From assembly GCA_016713325.1 (NCBI GenBank), contig JADJPJ010000002.1:248001-312000 (forward strand): 64,000 bases of DNA, in the 5' to 3' direction. The DNA comes from Candidatus Flexifilum affinis. GTDB lineage: Bacteria; Chloroflexota; Anaerolineae; Aggregatilineales; Phototrophicaceae. A model generated the notes under the pieces. That model was given only the letters and a program-made list of their open reading frames with translations, did no database searches and had not been told where the DNA came from. Positions 52,458-64,000 of this stretch are shown here, piece after piece (within the stretch, counting starts at the first letter, position 1; the number at the start of each line of letters is the position of its first letter). Made by a program: the position numbers and the translations under genes.

Positions 52458-53164
52458 TCAGCGGTAATCCTCTTTCGGAGACCCACATTCTGCTCAACAT
52501 CGTCCTCGTCGGCGACGAGACCATGTCGGGAACGTCACAGCCGGTCCTCGTCCGCCGCGATCTTACCATCGGCCAGCTCATCGAGGCCACGCTGACGGAG
52601 TTCGCCAAAGAGAAGGAACTGGACCGCAACAGCCAGTACAACATGAGCGTTACGGATATGTCCGGAGGGGGGCGGCACATCCTCAGCGCCGACGTTCCCC
52701 TCCGCGAGCAGATGCTGGACGATGGTGCCACGCTCTACATGACCTACAAGGTCTCCGGACCGGTGTCGGCTAACTATGAGGCGCTGCGCGAGGAACTGCG
52801 GCAGAACGAAGCGACCGGGCTTGAGATCACCGTGGAGGCCACCAACGATGCGCTCGGCAGACGGCAGGCGTTCACGCTGGAGAAGCTGCCGGCCATCATC
52901 GGCCGCCGGCCGATGGATACGAATTATTCTTCGCTCGACGTCGATCTGACCTCGCTGGAAGAAGAGGGGGACCGTCGCATCTCCCGCGCCCAGGCCCGCC
53001 TGTCCGAGAGCGGTGGCCAGATCTTCATTGAGGGTCTACGCGAGTCAAACCCCATTCGCCACGGGGAGCGCCAGCTCAAAGCCGGGGAGCGCCAGCCCTT
53101 AAGAAGCGGTGATATAATCACTTTGCGAGGTGTAAAGCTTCGGATCACCTATCGCGCCCGCTGA
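52454..53164 (+). CDS. Ubiquitin-like (EsaB/YukD-type) domain fused to an FHA domain
   Basis: A 236-residue cytosolic protein. Residues ~12-98 form a β-grasp/ubiquitin-like domain (LVRRDLTIGQLIEATL...REQMLDDGATLYMTY), similar to YukD/EsaB and to the N-terminus of EccD. Residues ~145-235 form an FHA domain (AIIGRR...ISRAQARLSESGGQIFI...LRSGDIITL). In T7b systems EsaB is a separate small protein and the FHA domains sit on EssC. Here the two are joined. The start overlaps the essC stop by 4 bp, so synthesis is coupled. It may bring phosphorylated partners to the EssC motor. Confidence 0.75.
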   Translation: MISGNPLSETHILLNIVLVGDETMSGTSQPVLVRRDLTIGQLIEATLTEFAKEKELDRNSQYNMSVTDMSGGGRHILSADVPLREQMLDDGATLYMTYKVSGPVSANYEALREELRQNEATGLEITVEATNDALGRRQAFTLEKLPAIIGRRPMDTNYSSLDVDLTSLEEEGDRRISRAQARLSESGGQIFIEGLRESNPIRHGERQLKAGERQPLRSGDIITLRGVKLRITYRAR

Positions 53165-53199
53165 TTGCGCTGATGCATTCTGCTCACTAAAGGCTGTAC

Positions 53200-56631
<3,432 letters not shown>

Positions 56632-56660
56632 TCTCGTTGGACCATGATCGGGATGACATA

Positions 56661-57581
56661 ATGTCGCGTGCTCACCTGTCGAGCAGCCGCATGGCGGCCT
56701 TCTCTCGCCTATTCAATGCCGCGGAGTTTCAGGCATTGGCGCAGCATCTGGGCGAACGCTATTTGCCTCAGCATGTGGTTTCCATTGATGAAATCCGTGC
56801 GGTCTATCCGCATTATCTTCCCTTGGTGGAAGCGAGTGATGAAACGGTTGGATTCATCCTGGAATATCTGCCGCAGCTCCAGCCATTCACCCAGGGGCCG
56901 TTTCTGCTGCCCAACGGAACTATCGTTCAGGGCCCCTGGTTGGGTGAGTACAAAATCAGGCGCTTTCAGGATCTCGGAGTTCAGCAGGACTCGCTGCAAG
57001 GCAAGCGCGTTCTCGATATCGGCTGCAACGCGGGATTTGATACGTTCTATCTGGGTTCCCTGGGTCCTGCTGAGGTCATCGGCATCGAACCCTCAGCCTT
57101 CTACTATCAGGCGCTCTTCTTCTGGGCGCTGTATGATCTGCCGGCTGTGCAGTTCCTGAAAGCGCGCTGGCAAGACATCAGCGCCGCCGTGATCGGCCGG
57201 TTTGACGTCATCAACTGCCAGGGCATTCTGTATCACGAGCGGAATCCGCAGCAGCTTATTGATGCGATGTTCGATTTGCTCGATACGGATGGACAGCTCA
57301 TTCTGGAGACGCACGTGACCCTGGAAGACGACATGAACGCACGCTTTGTCGAGCGCGCCTTCTGGGGGGAAGAAAACTGGTGGTGGATTCCCAGCGCGCC
57401 GGTCGTCCTGGCCATGCTCCGGGCGTCGGGATTTGTCGATACTCAGCTCGTTGTCCGACATCCTGTTCCGAGTCAGAACCCGCACGACGAACTGCACACC
57501 GTGGAGAACATTCCGGTGGGAGGTCGCGCCTATATTGTCGCCAGACGTCCACAGATCCCTGTGTGGCGCAAACCGGGTTAG
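56661..57581 (+). CDS. CmoB/DUF1698-like SAM-dependent methyltransferase
   Basis: This 306-residue class I methyltransferase has motif I VLDIGCNAGFDTFYLGSLG and the acidic motif II in EVIGIEPSAFY. INCQGILYHERNPQQL resembles CmoB-type proteins (YHRRSPLDHL in CmoB). The wider DUF1698 family also contains enzymes acting on sugars or lipids in polysaccharide clusters. Because it precedes three glycosyltransferase/exporter genes, a glycan or glycolipid substrate is as likely as tRNA. Start ATG 56661; TTG 56637 in the same frame is possible. Confidence 0.68.
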   Translation: MSRAHLSSSRMAAFSRLFNAAEFQALAQHLGERYLPQHVVSIDEIRAVYPHYLPLVEASDETVGFILEYLPQLQPFTQGPFLLPNGTIVQGPWLGEYKIRRFQDLGVQQDSLQGKRVLDIGCNAGFDTFYLGSLGPAEVIGIEPSAFYYQALFFWALYDLPAVQFLKARWQDISAAVIGRFDVINCQGILYHERNPQQLIDAMFDLLDTDGQLILETHVTLEDDMNARFVERAFWGEENWWWIPSAPVVLAMLRASGFVDTQLVVRHPVPSQNPHDELHTVENIPVGGRAYIVARRPQIPVWRKPG

Positions 57582-57615
57582 TCGCTCATTCGCGAAAGGG
57601 TAAGGAAGACCTCGC

Positions 57616-59829
57616 ATGCCGCCTCGCGCAGTAAAAACCGTCATTGTCACCCCGCAGGTTCCGATTGCTTATCCCAATGGCGGCATAGGGACCTTTGCCG
57701 ATCACTTCATCAACCTGCTCGTCGAAGCCGGCCACCGGGTGGCGCTTATTCAGACTTACCCGACCGGTGTGCCGGCCAAAAAATGGGTGCCTGAGTACGA
57801 GAAAAAAGGCGTTGATGCCAAGCCGCTCTTCCCGAAAGGCTCGTTCCAGGCGCCGGTGGGGTTCTACCCCTGGACGTATGCTTCGGAACTTGTCAGCGCG
57901 GCCATCCCGCGCGACGCGGACATCGTCTACTACGCAGACTGGCTGGGGAACGGCGCGGTTCCGGTTCGCCAACGGCGATTTGACCGCTCCCGGCAAAATC
58001 AGCTCGTAGTGAACGTCCTTCACGGCAACAGTGAGTGGCACCGCCAGGGGATGCATCTCTGGACCAGCACCTTCGAAGAGATGATTCTCGACTTTCAGGA
58101 GCGTTACGCCGCGAAACACAGCGACTACGTCGTCGCGCCCAGCCAGTATATGTTCGGCTGGGCGGAGAAGAACAGTTGGGAGCTGCCTCCGCTCGAACGA
58201 CGCCGCGTGCTCAAGTATCCCTTCTACCCGCGCCAGCTTCACCTCGATCATCAGGCGCCTGAGACCTATGGCGAACATTACCGTGAGATCGTCTTCTTCG
58301 GTCGCCTGGAGACACGCAAGGGGTTTGAGCTGTTTGTCGAGGCGTTGATCGACCTCCAGGCTCGAGATCTTCTCGCTCACATCGAGCAGATTACCTTGAT
58401 GGGCACCAATGGTCAGCATCGATTCGGACCCGTCGAAGAAGCGATTCGAACCCTCAAGCAGCACCTTACGTGCGAGGTAATTGGACTCACCGATAGGGAC
58501 ACGCTCGAAGCGCAGAGCTATCTCGCGGCGCGCGCCCACGACACGCTGGTGGTCATCCCCAGTCTATCCGAGACGTTTGGCTTCACCATCATCGAGACTT
58601 CGTTGATTGCCGGGATCAACGTGATCTTTTCCAACGCGGGGGGAATACCCGAAGTCCTGGGCGAGGCCGGCCGCGACTACATGTTTGAGCCTTACCTGGC
58701 GCCCTTCATCCGCAAACTGGAGAACTGGCTGGAACGTGGGCCTCGGACAACGATGCCGGAGGCGCGCTACGACTGGAAGCAGGCAAACGCGGGATGGCTT
58801 GGCTTTCACGAAGAGATGATGGAGATCGCTCACGAGCGCCGCCCGGCCCCTCAGTTTCCAGCGGTGAAACCATCCGTGCCGGATGCATCCTGTGTCGACA
58901 TCTGCATTCCGTTCTACAACCTTGGCGGCTATCTCGAAGACGCCCTCGAGTCGCTTGAGAAGCAGACGGCGCAGGACTTCAACGTCTATATCGTCGATGA
59001 TGGATCGACCGACACCGCCTCGAAGCGCATCTTCGCACAAATGAGGCAGCGCTATAGTCAAAATCCGCGCTGGCACTTTTTTGAGCAGGCGAACCAGGGG
59101 GTTTGCGCCGCGCGCAACTTTCTCGTCGCGCAGGGAAGCGGGGAATATGTTCTCTTCATGGACAGCGACAACATCGCCCATCCGACGATGGTGCAGCGCT
59201 TCGTGGAAGGGATCGCCCTCTCCTGCGACGACTGCCTGACCTCGTACATGTATGTTTTCAAAGATGGTGAGGAGTTGCCGCTGAAATCAACCGGGGCGAA
59301 TGTTGGCCTGAACCCCTATTATCTCTACATTCCGATCGGCAACTACCTGGCCGCCGGACTGGTGGAGAACAGTTTCGGCGATCTGAACTGCATTATGAAA
59401 CGCAGCGCCTTTGAGGCGGTCGGCGGATTCACACTGGATTACCCACGTTACGTGAATCAGGAAGATCGCGAGCTTCTGACGCGCCTGTCGATGCACGGAT
59501 TCAAGCTCGACGTCATCCCCGAGTTCCTCTTCTACTATCGCTATCGCGAGACCAGTCGTCTGCGCACGACCTCGCATTACCTGAACGAGTCGCGAATTCT
59601 CCGCAACTATGAGGCGATCCTCGCCAAGGTGGGCATGGAAGATATTGCGCCGCTCATCCTCGGGTTAAAGTACCGGACGAGAGAACTGGTCCCCGGATCC
59701 CCGGCTCAACCAGCACAGGACCCCGCCGATCCCATGGAATATCTGGTGAATCGGGTTCGCTGGGTCGATCTGGTTCGCGCGCTCCGGCGCAAGTTTCGCA
59801 AGAATTGGCAGGCCCTGCGCGGCATCTAG
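57616..59829 (+). CDS. Bifunctional glycosyltransferase (GT4 fused to GT2)
   Basis: In this 737-residue protein the first ~410 residues are a GT-B/GT4 enzyme (GGIGTFADHFINLL loop; IVFFGRLETRKGFELF; ETFGFTIIETSLIAG as E-x7-E). The second part is a GT-A/GT2 enzyme beginning VDICIPFYNLGGYLEDALESL, with VDDGST and the metal-binding MDSDN. Two sugars could thus be added by one polypeptide. It follows the methyltransferase by 34 bp and has GGTAAGGAAG upstream. It probably acts in surface polysaccharide assembly with the neighbouring exporter. Confidence 0.85.
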   Translation: MPPRAVKTVIVTPQVPIAYPNGGIGTFADHFINLLVEAGHRVALIQTYPTGVPAKKWVPEYEKKGVDAKPLFPKGSFQAPVGFYPWTYASELVSAAIPRDADIVYYADWLGNGAVPVRQRRFDRSRQNQLVVNVLHGNSEWHRQGMHLWTSTFEEMILDFQERYAAKHSDYVVAPSQYMFGWAEKNSWELPPLERRRVLKYPFYPRQLHLDHQAPETYGEHYREIVFFGRLETRKGFELFVEALIDLQARDLLAHIEQITLMGTNGQHRFGPVEEAIRTLKQHLTCEVIGLTDRDTLEAQSYLAARAHDTLVVIPSLSETFGFTIIETSLIAGINVIFSNAGGIPEVLGEAGRDYMFEPYLAPFIRKLENWLERGPRTTMPEARYDWKQANAGWLGFHEEMMEIAHERRPAPQFPAVKPSVPDASCVDICIPFYNLGGYLEDALESLEKQTAQDFNVYIVDDGSTDTASKRIFAQMRQRYSQNPRWHFFEQANQGVCAARNFLVAQGSGEYVLFMDSDNIAHPTMVQRFVEGIALSCDDCLTSYMYVFKDGEELPLKSTGANVGLNPYYLYIPIGNYLAAGLVENSFGDLNCIMKRSAFEAVGGFTLDYPRYVNQEDRELLTRLSMHGFKLDVIPEFLFYYRYRETSRLRTTSHYLNESRILRNYEAILAKVGMEDIAPLILGLKYRTRELVPGSPAQPAQDPADPMEYLVNRVRWVDLVRALRRKFRKNWQALRGI

Positions 59830-59865
59830 GCGCAGTCTGCAAACTCCGCTGTGGGTCACTCGGTC

Positions 59866-59925
59866 TAATCACACCCCGCTTCGCTTGCCTTCCGATTTCA
59901 TGGGCGAGGGGGTGAGGTCGGGCGG
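59866..59925. repeat. Remnant of a palindromic repeat related to the pyrD insert
   Basis: The motif CGCTTCGCTTGCC followed by a CATGGGCGAGGGGGTGAGG block resembles the two ends of the element at 19471-19582, with the middle lost. It lies at the junction of two convergent glycosyltransferase genes and supplies the last codons of the minus-strand gene. Confidence 0.35.
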
Positions 59926-61673
59926 CGCAGAGACGGTCGCGGCGTGCCGGCGTTGAGCCAGGGATGAAAATATCCTTCCCAGAGGGCCCTCGTCCTTTCC
60001 ACTGCGGCTCTTCCGCGTGTCACGTCTTCCGCCGGAATGCGCCGGCGGTGTGTCAGCGACTCATGATGGATGAGCCGTACATGTGGGGTATAGACCACGC
60101 GCCGTCCCCGGGCAAGCACATCCAGACCCAGCTGAACATCGCTGAAGTTGAGGACATAGGCCTCGTCGACGCCGCCGATCTCCTCGAACAGAGGGCGGGA
60201 AATCATCAGGCACGCGCCAGTCACCGCCGGAAAGTTGCGATACCACCCGTCACTCCCGAATACGGTCAGCGAGTTCTCCGGCAGATGCGCCATGAAGTTG
60301 TCGGCCAGGTCGTGCAGGCCGACGATCACCCCTGCATGTTGTAGGCTTCCGTCGGGAAACAGCAGTTTCGCGCCAACCACCCCGACAGTCGGCAGCTCGA
60401 ACCACTGCGCCAAGCGGTGCAGCCATGCCCCGCCCAGGACTTCCGTATCGTTGTTCAGAAAGAGGAGCAGGCTTCCTTGAGCGGTCGAAGCGCCGAGGTT
60501 GCATACCCGACTGTAGTTGAAAGGGCTGCTATCCCTCAGCAGTCGTATCCGAAGGTTCGAGGCAAAGGACTCGTAAAGCGCTTCGACCACGGGATCATCG
60601 CTGCCGGTATCGATGATGATGATCTCGTAATCGGGGTAAGTCGTGAGTTCGCAAATGGAAGCAATGCATTTGGCAAGCACATCTGGCAAATTCCTGGTGG
60701 GAATGATGATCGAGACTTTTGGGCTGGCGCGCAGCTCCCAGGTAAGGAGGGGATGCCGACTGTGCACCGGGTGATCGGGCACGAACGTCGCCGAAGGGGC
60801 CTGAAGTCCGAGAGCGGAGAGGTGCGACTCCAGCAGCGTCATGAGGGAATCGCCTGGTTGCGTGTGCAGTGTCGTTACCGTCGCCAGGACACGGGGCACT
60901 CGGACGAATTTGCAGGTTGACCGGCTGAGGCGCAGGGCGACGTCGTAGAACCAGTCGTCCAGGCACAGGGGGAGGCCGCCGAAAGTTGCCAATGTCGCCG
61001 CGCGGCGCATCAGGCAGACGGGAGCCAACAGGTTCGTCGACAGCAGCAGTTCCGTCGACCACGCTGGCTTGAACGCCGGTTGCAATCCGTCGTCGTCGTA
61101 GAATTCATAGTCGGCGAAAACGACATCCGCCTCGGCGTTCTCAAGAAGTTCGTACAACAGTTCGTACAGCGCATTCGGCGTCAGAACCGTGCCGGCCTCG
61201 ACCATCGCCACGCAGGTGGACTCGTTCGAATGCTGCATGATGGCCTTGTGGACCTCTGCGCGATCCTGCACAGGGATAACCTTCAGGTGGGAAGGGACAT
61301 TGGTGCCTGTCATCAAGGATCGCCAATGAGGGTAGGACTGCACTTCAAGCGAATCCAGAGTCCGGTGTGCAGCATCAGCTTCCGGGTTCAGCGCGATGAT
61401 CAACATGTCCGGCATGTCGGGACGCGACAATACCGATAGTCTCTGTCGCTGTAAGGTGGATGCATCCGGTTGGGTCGCGCGCCTGAAATCTTCGTAGCTG
61501 TGGATCTCGGGATCAAGGCGGTGATGATAACCGCGCTCGCCGCGTAGCCACTGCATGGTTCGAATGAACAGGCCTGAGGCGCCTTCCTTTCGCAAAACCC
61601 GGTCCGAAGTGCGCCAGAGGGCTTGTGCACGACGCGCGATGCGGCTTCCCGTTTTGAGCACGTTTTCACCCAT
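59898..61673 (-). CDS. GT2-family glycosyltransferase
   Basis: This product is about 591 residues from ATG 61673 and 610 from TTG 61730. The N-terminal region holds a partial GT-A-like fold without clear catalytic motifs (VVFADYEFYDDD). A complete GT2 domain follows: VSIIIPTRNLPDVLAKCIASI, FNYSRVCNLGA, LLLFLNNDTEV and a WxGYF-like end. This double layout resembles rhamnosyl/galactosyl transferases with O-antigen-like roles. The C-terminus (PSLRRPTSPPRP) is encoded by a repeat remnant and may not be native. It is divergent from the exporter permease gene. Confidence 0.8.
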   Translation of the reverse strand: MGENVLKTGSRIARRAQALWRTSDRVLRKEGASGLFIRTMQWLRGERGYHHRLDPEIHSYEDFRRATQPDASTLQRQRLSVLSRPDMPDMLIIALNPEADAAHRTLDSLEVQSYPHWRSLMTGTNVPSHLKVIPVQDRAEVHKAIMQHSNESTCVAMVEAGTVLTPNALYELLYELLENAEADVVFADYEFYDDDGLQPAFKPAWSTELLLSTNLLAPVCLMRRAATLATFGGLPLCLDDWFYDVALRLSRSTCKFVRVPRVLATVTTLHTQPGDSLMTLLESHLSALGLQAPSATFVPDHPVHSRHPLLTWELRASPKVSIIIPTRNLPDVLAKCIASICELTTYPDYEIIIIDTGSDDPVVEALYESFASNLRIRLLRDSSPFNYSRVCNLGASTAQGSLLLFLNNDTEVLGGAWLHRLAQWFELPTVGVVGAKLLFPDGSLQHAGVIVGLHDLADNFMAHLPENSLTVFGSDGWYRNFPAVTGACLMISRPLFEEIGGVDEAYVLNFSDVQLGLDVLARGRRVVYTPHVRLIHHESLTHRRRIPAEDVTRGRAAVERTRALWEGYFHPWLNAGTPRPSLRRPTSPPRP

Positions 61674-61802
61674 GAGATGCGACTTGGAGGTGAACCATTC
61701 GATTATTTCCTCGGGTCGTGAGAAAGGCAACCTTTGAGTGAGCTCACGCCGTCAAGTAGAATCGATGGTTCTGTGAGATGGGGGAAGCGCAAAAGGACCG
61801 GC

Positions 61803-62960
61803 ATGAAGATCGATCTCCCGAAAATTGGTTTGGCGGATGCTTTCGTGTTCGGCCTACTCCAGGTCGGGGCGCTCCTTGTTTCCGCGCAGCTTCACATGCG
61901 CATCTTCCTCGGCCTGTCTTCTGGCGAGGCCGAACGTCCGCTGACGCCGCTCCTTTTCCTGATCATCGGCTTCAGCGTCGGGGCCTGCGCCGTGCTCGGC
62001 CTTGTGAGCCGCCGCTCACCGCTTCGATTGAGATTCTGGCTGAGCGTGGGTCTGTCCTTCGTCCTGTTTGTCGTCTTCGAGCCTCAACTCTCCCGGCTTC
62101 AAGGGCTGTACTTCATCCTTGCGAACATCTTCCTGGGCTTGATCGTCCTGCGCGCGTACCGACCCGACAGCACCCTGCTCAGCGATCTGCGCGCGCTGTG
62201 GGAGAGCCACAGCCTCATCCTGCTCTGGACGCGCATTGCGGTGAAGTCCCGATACAGCCAGGCCATCCTGGGAATCCTGTGGATTGTCCTGTTGCCGCTC
62301 TCCACCGCATTGGTGTTCACTTTTGTATTCACGGTAATCTTCCGAGCATCGCCACTCGAAAATGTTCCGTTTGTGGCCTTCTTCCTGACTGGTGTCACAT
62401 TCTGGAACCTCTTCAACCAATCGATGATCAACAGCACTGCCGCGCTGCTTGGCAAGATGGACTTGATGCGTCAGGTCTACTTCCCGCGAGAGGTGCTGGT
62501 CATCGTTCGCCTGTTTGAGGCCATCGTCGATACCTTCTTCACGTTCATCATGCTGCTGCTGGTGAACGCATTGGCGGGGCTTCTGCCGAGTCTGGACTAT
62601 CTTCTGATCCTCCCGGTGATGCTCATCCAGATCGCGTTCACTCTTGGGGTCATGCTGTTCGTCAGCGCACTCAGCGTGTTTGTGCGCGATATTCCGCCGC
62701 TTGTCGGTGTGATCCTGCAAATCCTCTTCTACCTCACACCGATTCTGTATCAGGCCAGCAGCATTCCGCAGAACTTCCAGTTCCTGGTGCTGTTCAACCC
62801 GCTCGTCCCGCTGATTGATGCCTACCGGGATGTCATCCTCTCCCATCGGATGCCCGATGTCATATCCCTGTTCTACCCGCTCGTCGCCGGCTTGATGCTG
62901 CTTTATCTGGGCTATCGCTTTTTCAAACGGCGTGAGTTGCTCCTGCCCGACTACGTCTGA
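61803..62960 (+). CDS. Polysaccharide ABC exporter permease (Wzm/ABC-2 type) with extra N-terminal membrane domain
   Basis: In this 385-residue protein the last ~260 residues form a typical ABC-2 permease of polysaccharide export (LWESHSLILLWTRIAVKSRYSQAILGILW split by helices, then six membrane segments). About 125 residues with four additional membrane helices precede it, which is not usual for Wzm (about 260-280 residues). ATG 61803 was chosen because AAAAGGA lies 5 bp upstream; a GTG at 61734 would add 23 residues. It pairs with the ATPase gene on the other strand, and the two 3' ends overlap by 10 bp. Confidence 0.8.
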   Translation: MKIDLPKIGLADAFVFGLLQVGALLVSAQLHMRIFLGLSSGEAERPLTPLLFLIIGFSVGACAVLGLVSRRSPLRLRFWLSVGLSFVLFVVFEPQLSRLQGLYFILANIFLGLIVLRAYRPDSTLLSDLRALWESHSLILLWTRIAVKSRYSQAILGILWIVLLPLSTALVFTFVFTVIFRASPLENVPFVAFFLTGVTFWNLFNQSMINSTAALLGKMDLMRQVYFPREVLVIVRLFEAIVDTFFTFIMLLLVNALAGLLPSLDYLLILPVMLIQIAFTLGVMLFVSALSVFVRDIPPLVGVILQILFYLTPILYQASSIPQNFQFLVLFNPLVPLIDAYRDVILSHRMPDVISLFYPLVAGLMLLYLGYRFFKRRELLLPDYV

Positions 62961-63721
62961 GTCGGCGGGGTGGGTGGTACGACCGTCTCCGCTCGATAGG
63001 CCTCGATAACCTCCTGCGTGGTGTCGTCCATGCGAATCTGCCCCTCGTCCAGCCAGATGGCGCGCTTGGCCAGTTCGTGCACCTGTTCAATGGCGTGCGA
63101 GACGATCACGAAGGTGCGATCCTCCGATCGCAGTTCGTGCAGCTTGGCGATGCATTTCTGCTGAAAGCCGCTGTCGCCCACCGACAGTACCTCGTCCAGA
63201 AAGATGATGTTCGGCATGACGTGCACGGCGATGCTGAAGCCGAGCCGGGCGACCATGCCGCTGGAGTAGGTCTTCACCGGCAGATCGATGAACTCCTCCA
63301 GTTCGGCAAAGGCGATAATCTCATCGATGAGCGGCCGCACCTGTTTGGGCGGCATATTCAGAATGGCGGCGTTGAGGAAGATATTCTGCCGGCCGCTGTG
63401 CTCCATATCGAAGCCGGCGCTCAGCCCGATCAGCGCCACAGCCCGGCCGGTCACCTGGACGCGGCCCTCAGTCGGCGCCGTGATCCGCGACAGGATGCGC
63501 AGCAGCGTCGTCTTGCCCGCCCCGTTGCGCCCGACGAGCGCCACGCTCTCGCCGCGCTGGACCTCGAACGACACATCGCGGAGCGCCCAGTAGCCATCCT
63601 GCTCCATGCGCGGCCCCTGTGCCGTGCCGCGCAGCAGGCTGAGCGCTTCATGGCGCAGACTCGGCCGGTATCGGTTGAGGGGATAAAACTTTGACACGTG
63701 TTCGGCGGCGATCACTACCAT
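62951..63721 (-). CDS. Polysaccharide ABC exporter ATPase (Wzt-like)
   Basis: A 256-residue ABC ATPase. Walker A GRNGAGKTT, signature YSSGMVARLGFSIA, Walker B IIFLDEVLSVGD and the H-loop VIVSHA are all present. The long N-terminus before the first core strand (SKFYPLNRYRPSLRHEALSLL) is typical of Wzt/RfbE/TagH-type exporters. There is no C-terminal carbohydrate-binding domain. ATG 63721 was chosen over TTG 63727 because GAAGG lies 7 bp upstream. Unusually, the partner permease gene is convergent rather than in the same operon. Confidence 0.88.
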   Translation of the reverse strand: MVVIAAEHVSKFYPLNRYRPSLRHEALSLLRGTAQGPRMEQDGYWALRDVSFEVQRGESVALVGRNGAGKTTLLRILSRITAPTEGRVQVTGRAVALIGLSAGFDMEHSGRQNIFLNAAILNMPPKQVRPLIDEIIAFAELEEFIDLPVKTYSSGMVARLGFSIAVHVMPNIIFLDEVLSVGDSGFQQKCIAKLHELRSEDRTFVIVSHAIEQVHELAKRAIWLDEGQIRMDDTTQEVIEAYRAETVVPPTPPTQT

Positions 63722-64000
63722 GGCCAAACCTTCAGGTGTGTCCTGTTAAGGCTGAGCATTATCCTTGGCCGCCCAACGAATGACAAGCGGGGGAAGTGGC
63801 GTGCGAGAGTCGCCCGATCAACGACAGACCCGGCCCGCGTGGGCCGGGTCCGCATGATGCATCTTCTGGAAGGAACCTAAAGGGCTGTGGCTACCGTCTT
63901 CGTCACGGTATTCTGCATTTGCTCATCCCTCATATCTCATTCCTTGTCTCCGTCCTACATCGGCTCCGGCGCGTGGACCCGCCGCACCGGGAAGGCAATG
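63722..64000. other. Right-edge intergenic region with inverted repeat
   Basis: No gene is seen in the last 279 bp. A perfect 10-bp inverted repeat GACCCGGCCC-GCGT-GGGCCGGGTC lies at 63827-63850. It has no U tract and may be an RNA hairpin or a protein site upstream of the ATPase gene. Confidence 0.45.

Noticed and set aside
61550..61570. GGTTCGAAT-like string considered as a tRNA T-loop
   Set aside because: No acceptor stem or anticodon arm is present; it lies inside the GT2 gene.

Overview
This 64 kb window is GC-rich bacterial chromosome. It most likely comes from a member of the phylum Chloroflexota, Anaerolineae-like. The reasons are extracellular linkers built from Thr-Pro repeats, SH3b and CSPG ectodomains, an archaellum motor in a bacterial setting, and a WXG100/EssC secretion locus next to eukaryote-like kinases. 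No rRNA, tRNA, CRISPR array or complete insertion sequence was recognised. Several genes carry single-base disruptions, mostly at G/C runs, so part of the window may hold sequencing errors or young pseudogenes.

Layout. (1) 2-9744 (+) is an archaellum-type operon: a partial ArlC/D/E-like gene, arlG, arlF fused to two CSPG repeats, arlH, arlI and arlJ. It continues with an unknown membrane/coiled-coil protein, a type IV prepilin peptidase split by a frameshift, and PilN-like and PilO-like alignment proteins. (2) 9784-15449 is a NarL/LiaSR-type two-component system. It is followed by small envelope genes that share a duplicated promoter and a palindromic operator. (3) 15539-17257 is an acyl-CoA ligase. 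(4) 17526-22516 (-) is the operon pyrB-pyrC-pyrD-pyrE-pyrF, preceded by a leader peptide and an intrinsic terminator that form an attenuator. pyrD is interrupted by a short palindromic repeat. (5) 22614-34532 holds a very large sensor kinase, a DUF4012 protein, three GT4 glycosyltransferases, a membrane protein and a TMEM260/DUF2723-type membrane protein. (6) 34627-36592 encodes two secreted proteins. (7) 36938-56631 is a type VII secretion (WXG100/EssC) locus wired to phosphosignalling. It encodes VWA-TM-FHA and PP2C-TM-SH3b proteins, a WXG100-headed putative effector and its possible chaperone, and four small WXG100-like proteins. A zinc-ribbon pseudokinase, a three-ATPase EssC, a ubiquitin-like/FHA fusion and a Ser/Thr kinase with a jelly-roll-like ectodomain complete it. 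(8) 56661-63721 is a cell-surface polysaccharide module: a methyltransferase, a GT4-GT2 fusion, a GT2, and a Wzm/Wzt-like ABC exporter pair.

How they fit together (inference). The first block is a rotary or retractile surface filament machine mixing archaeal motor parts with bacterial pilus alignment parts. Block 7 looks like a complete secretion and signalling unit. The EssC motor exports WXG100 proteins, a ubiquitin-like/FHA adaptor and a pseudokinase probably dock on it, and the kinase/phosphatase pair with extracellular sensor domains would set its phosphorylation state, read by two FHA domains. The most interesting candidates are the hybrid archaellum/T4P operon, the phospho-wired type VII system and the pyr leader-peptide attenuator.
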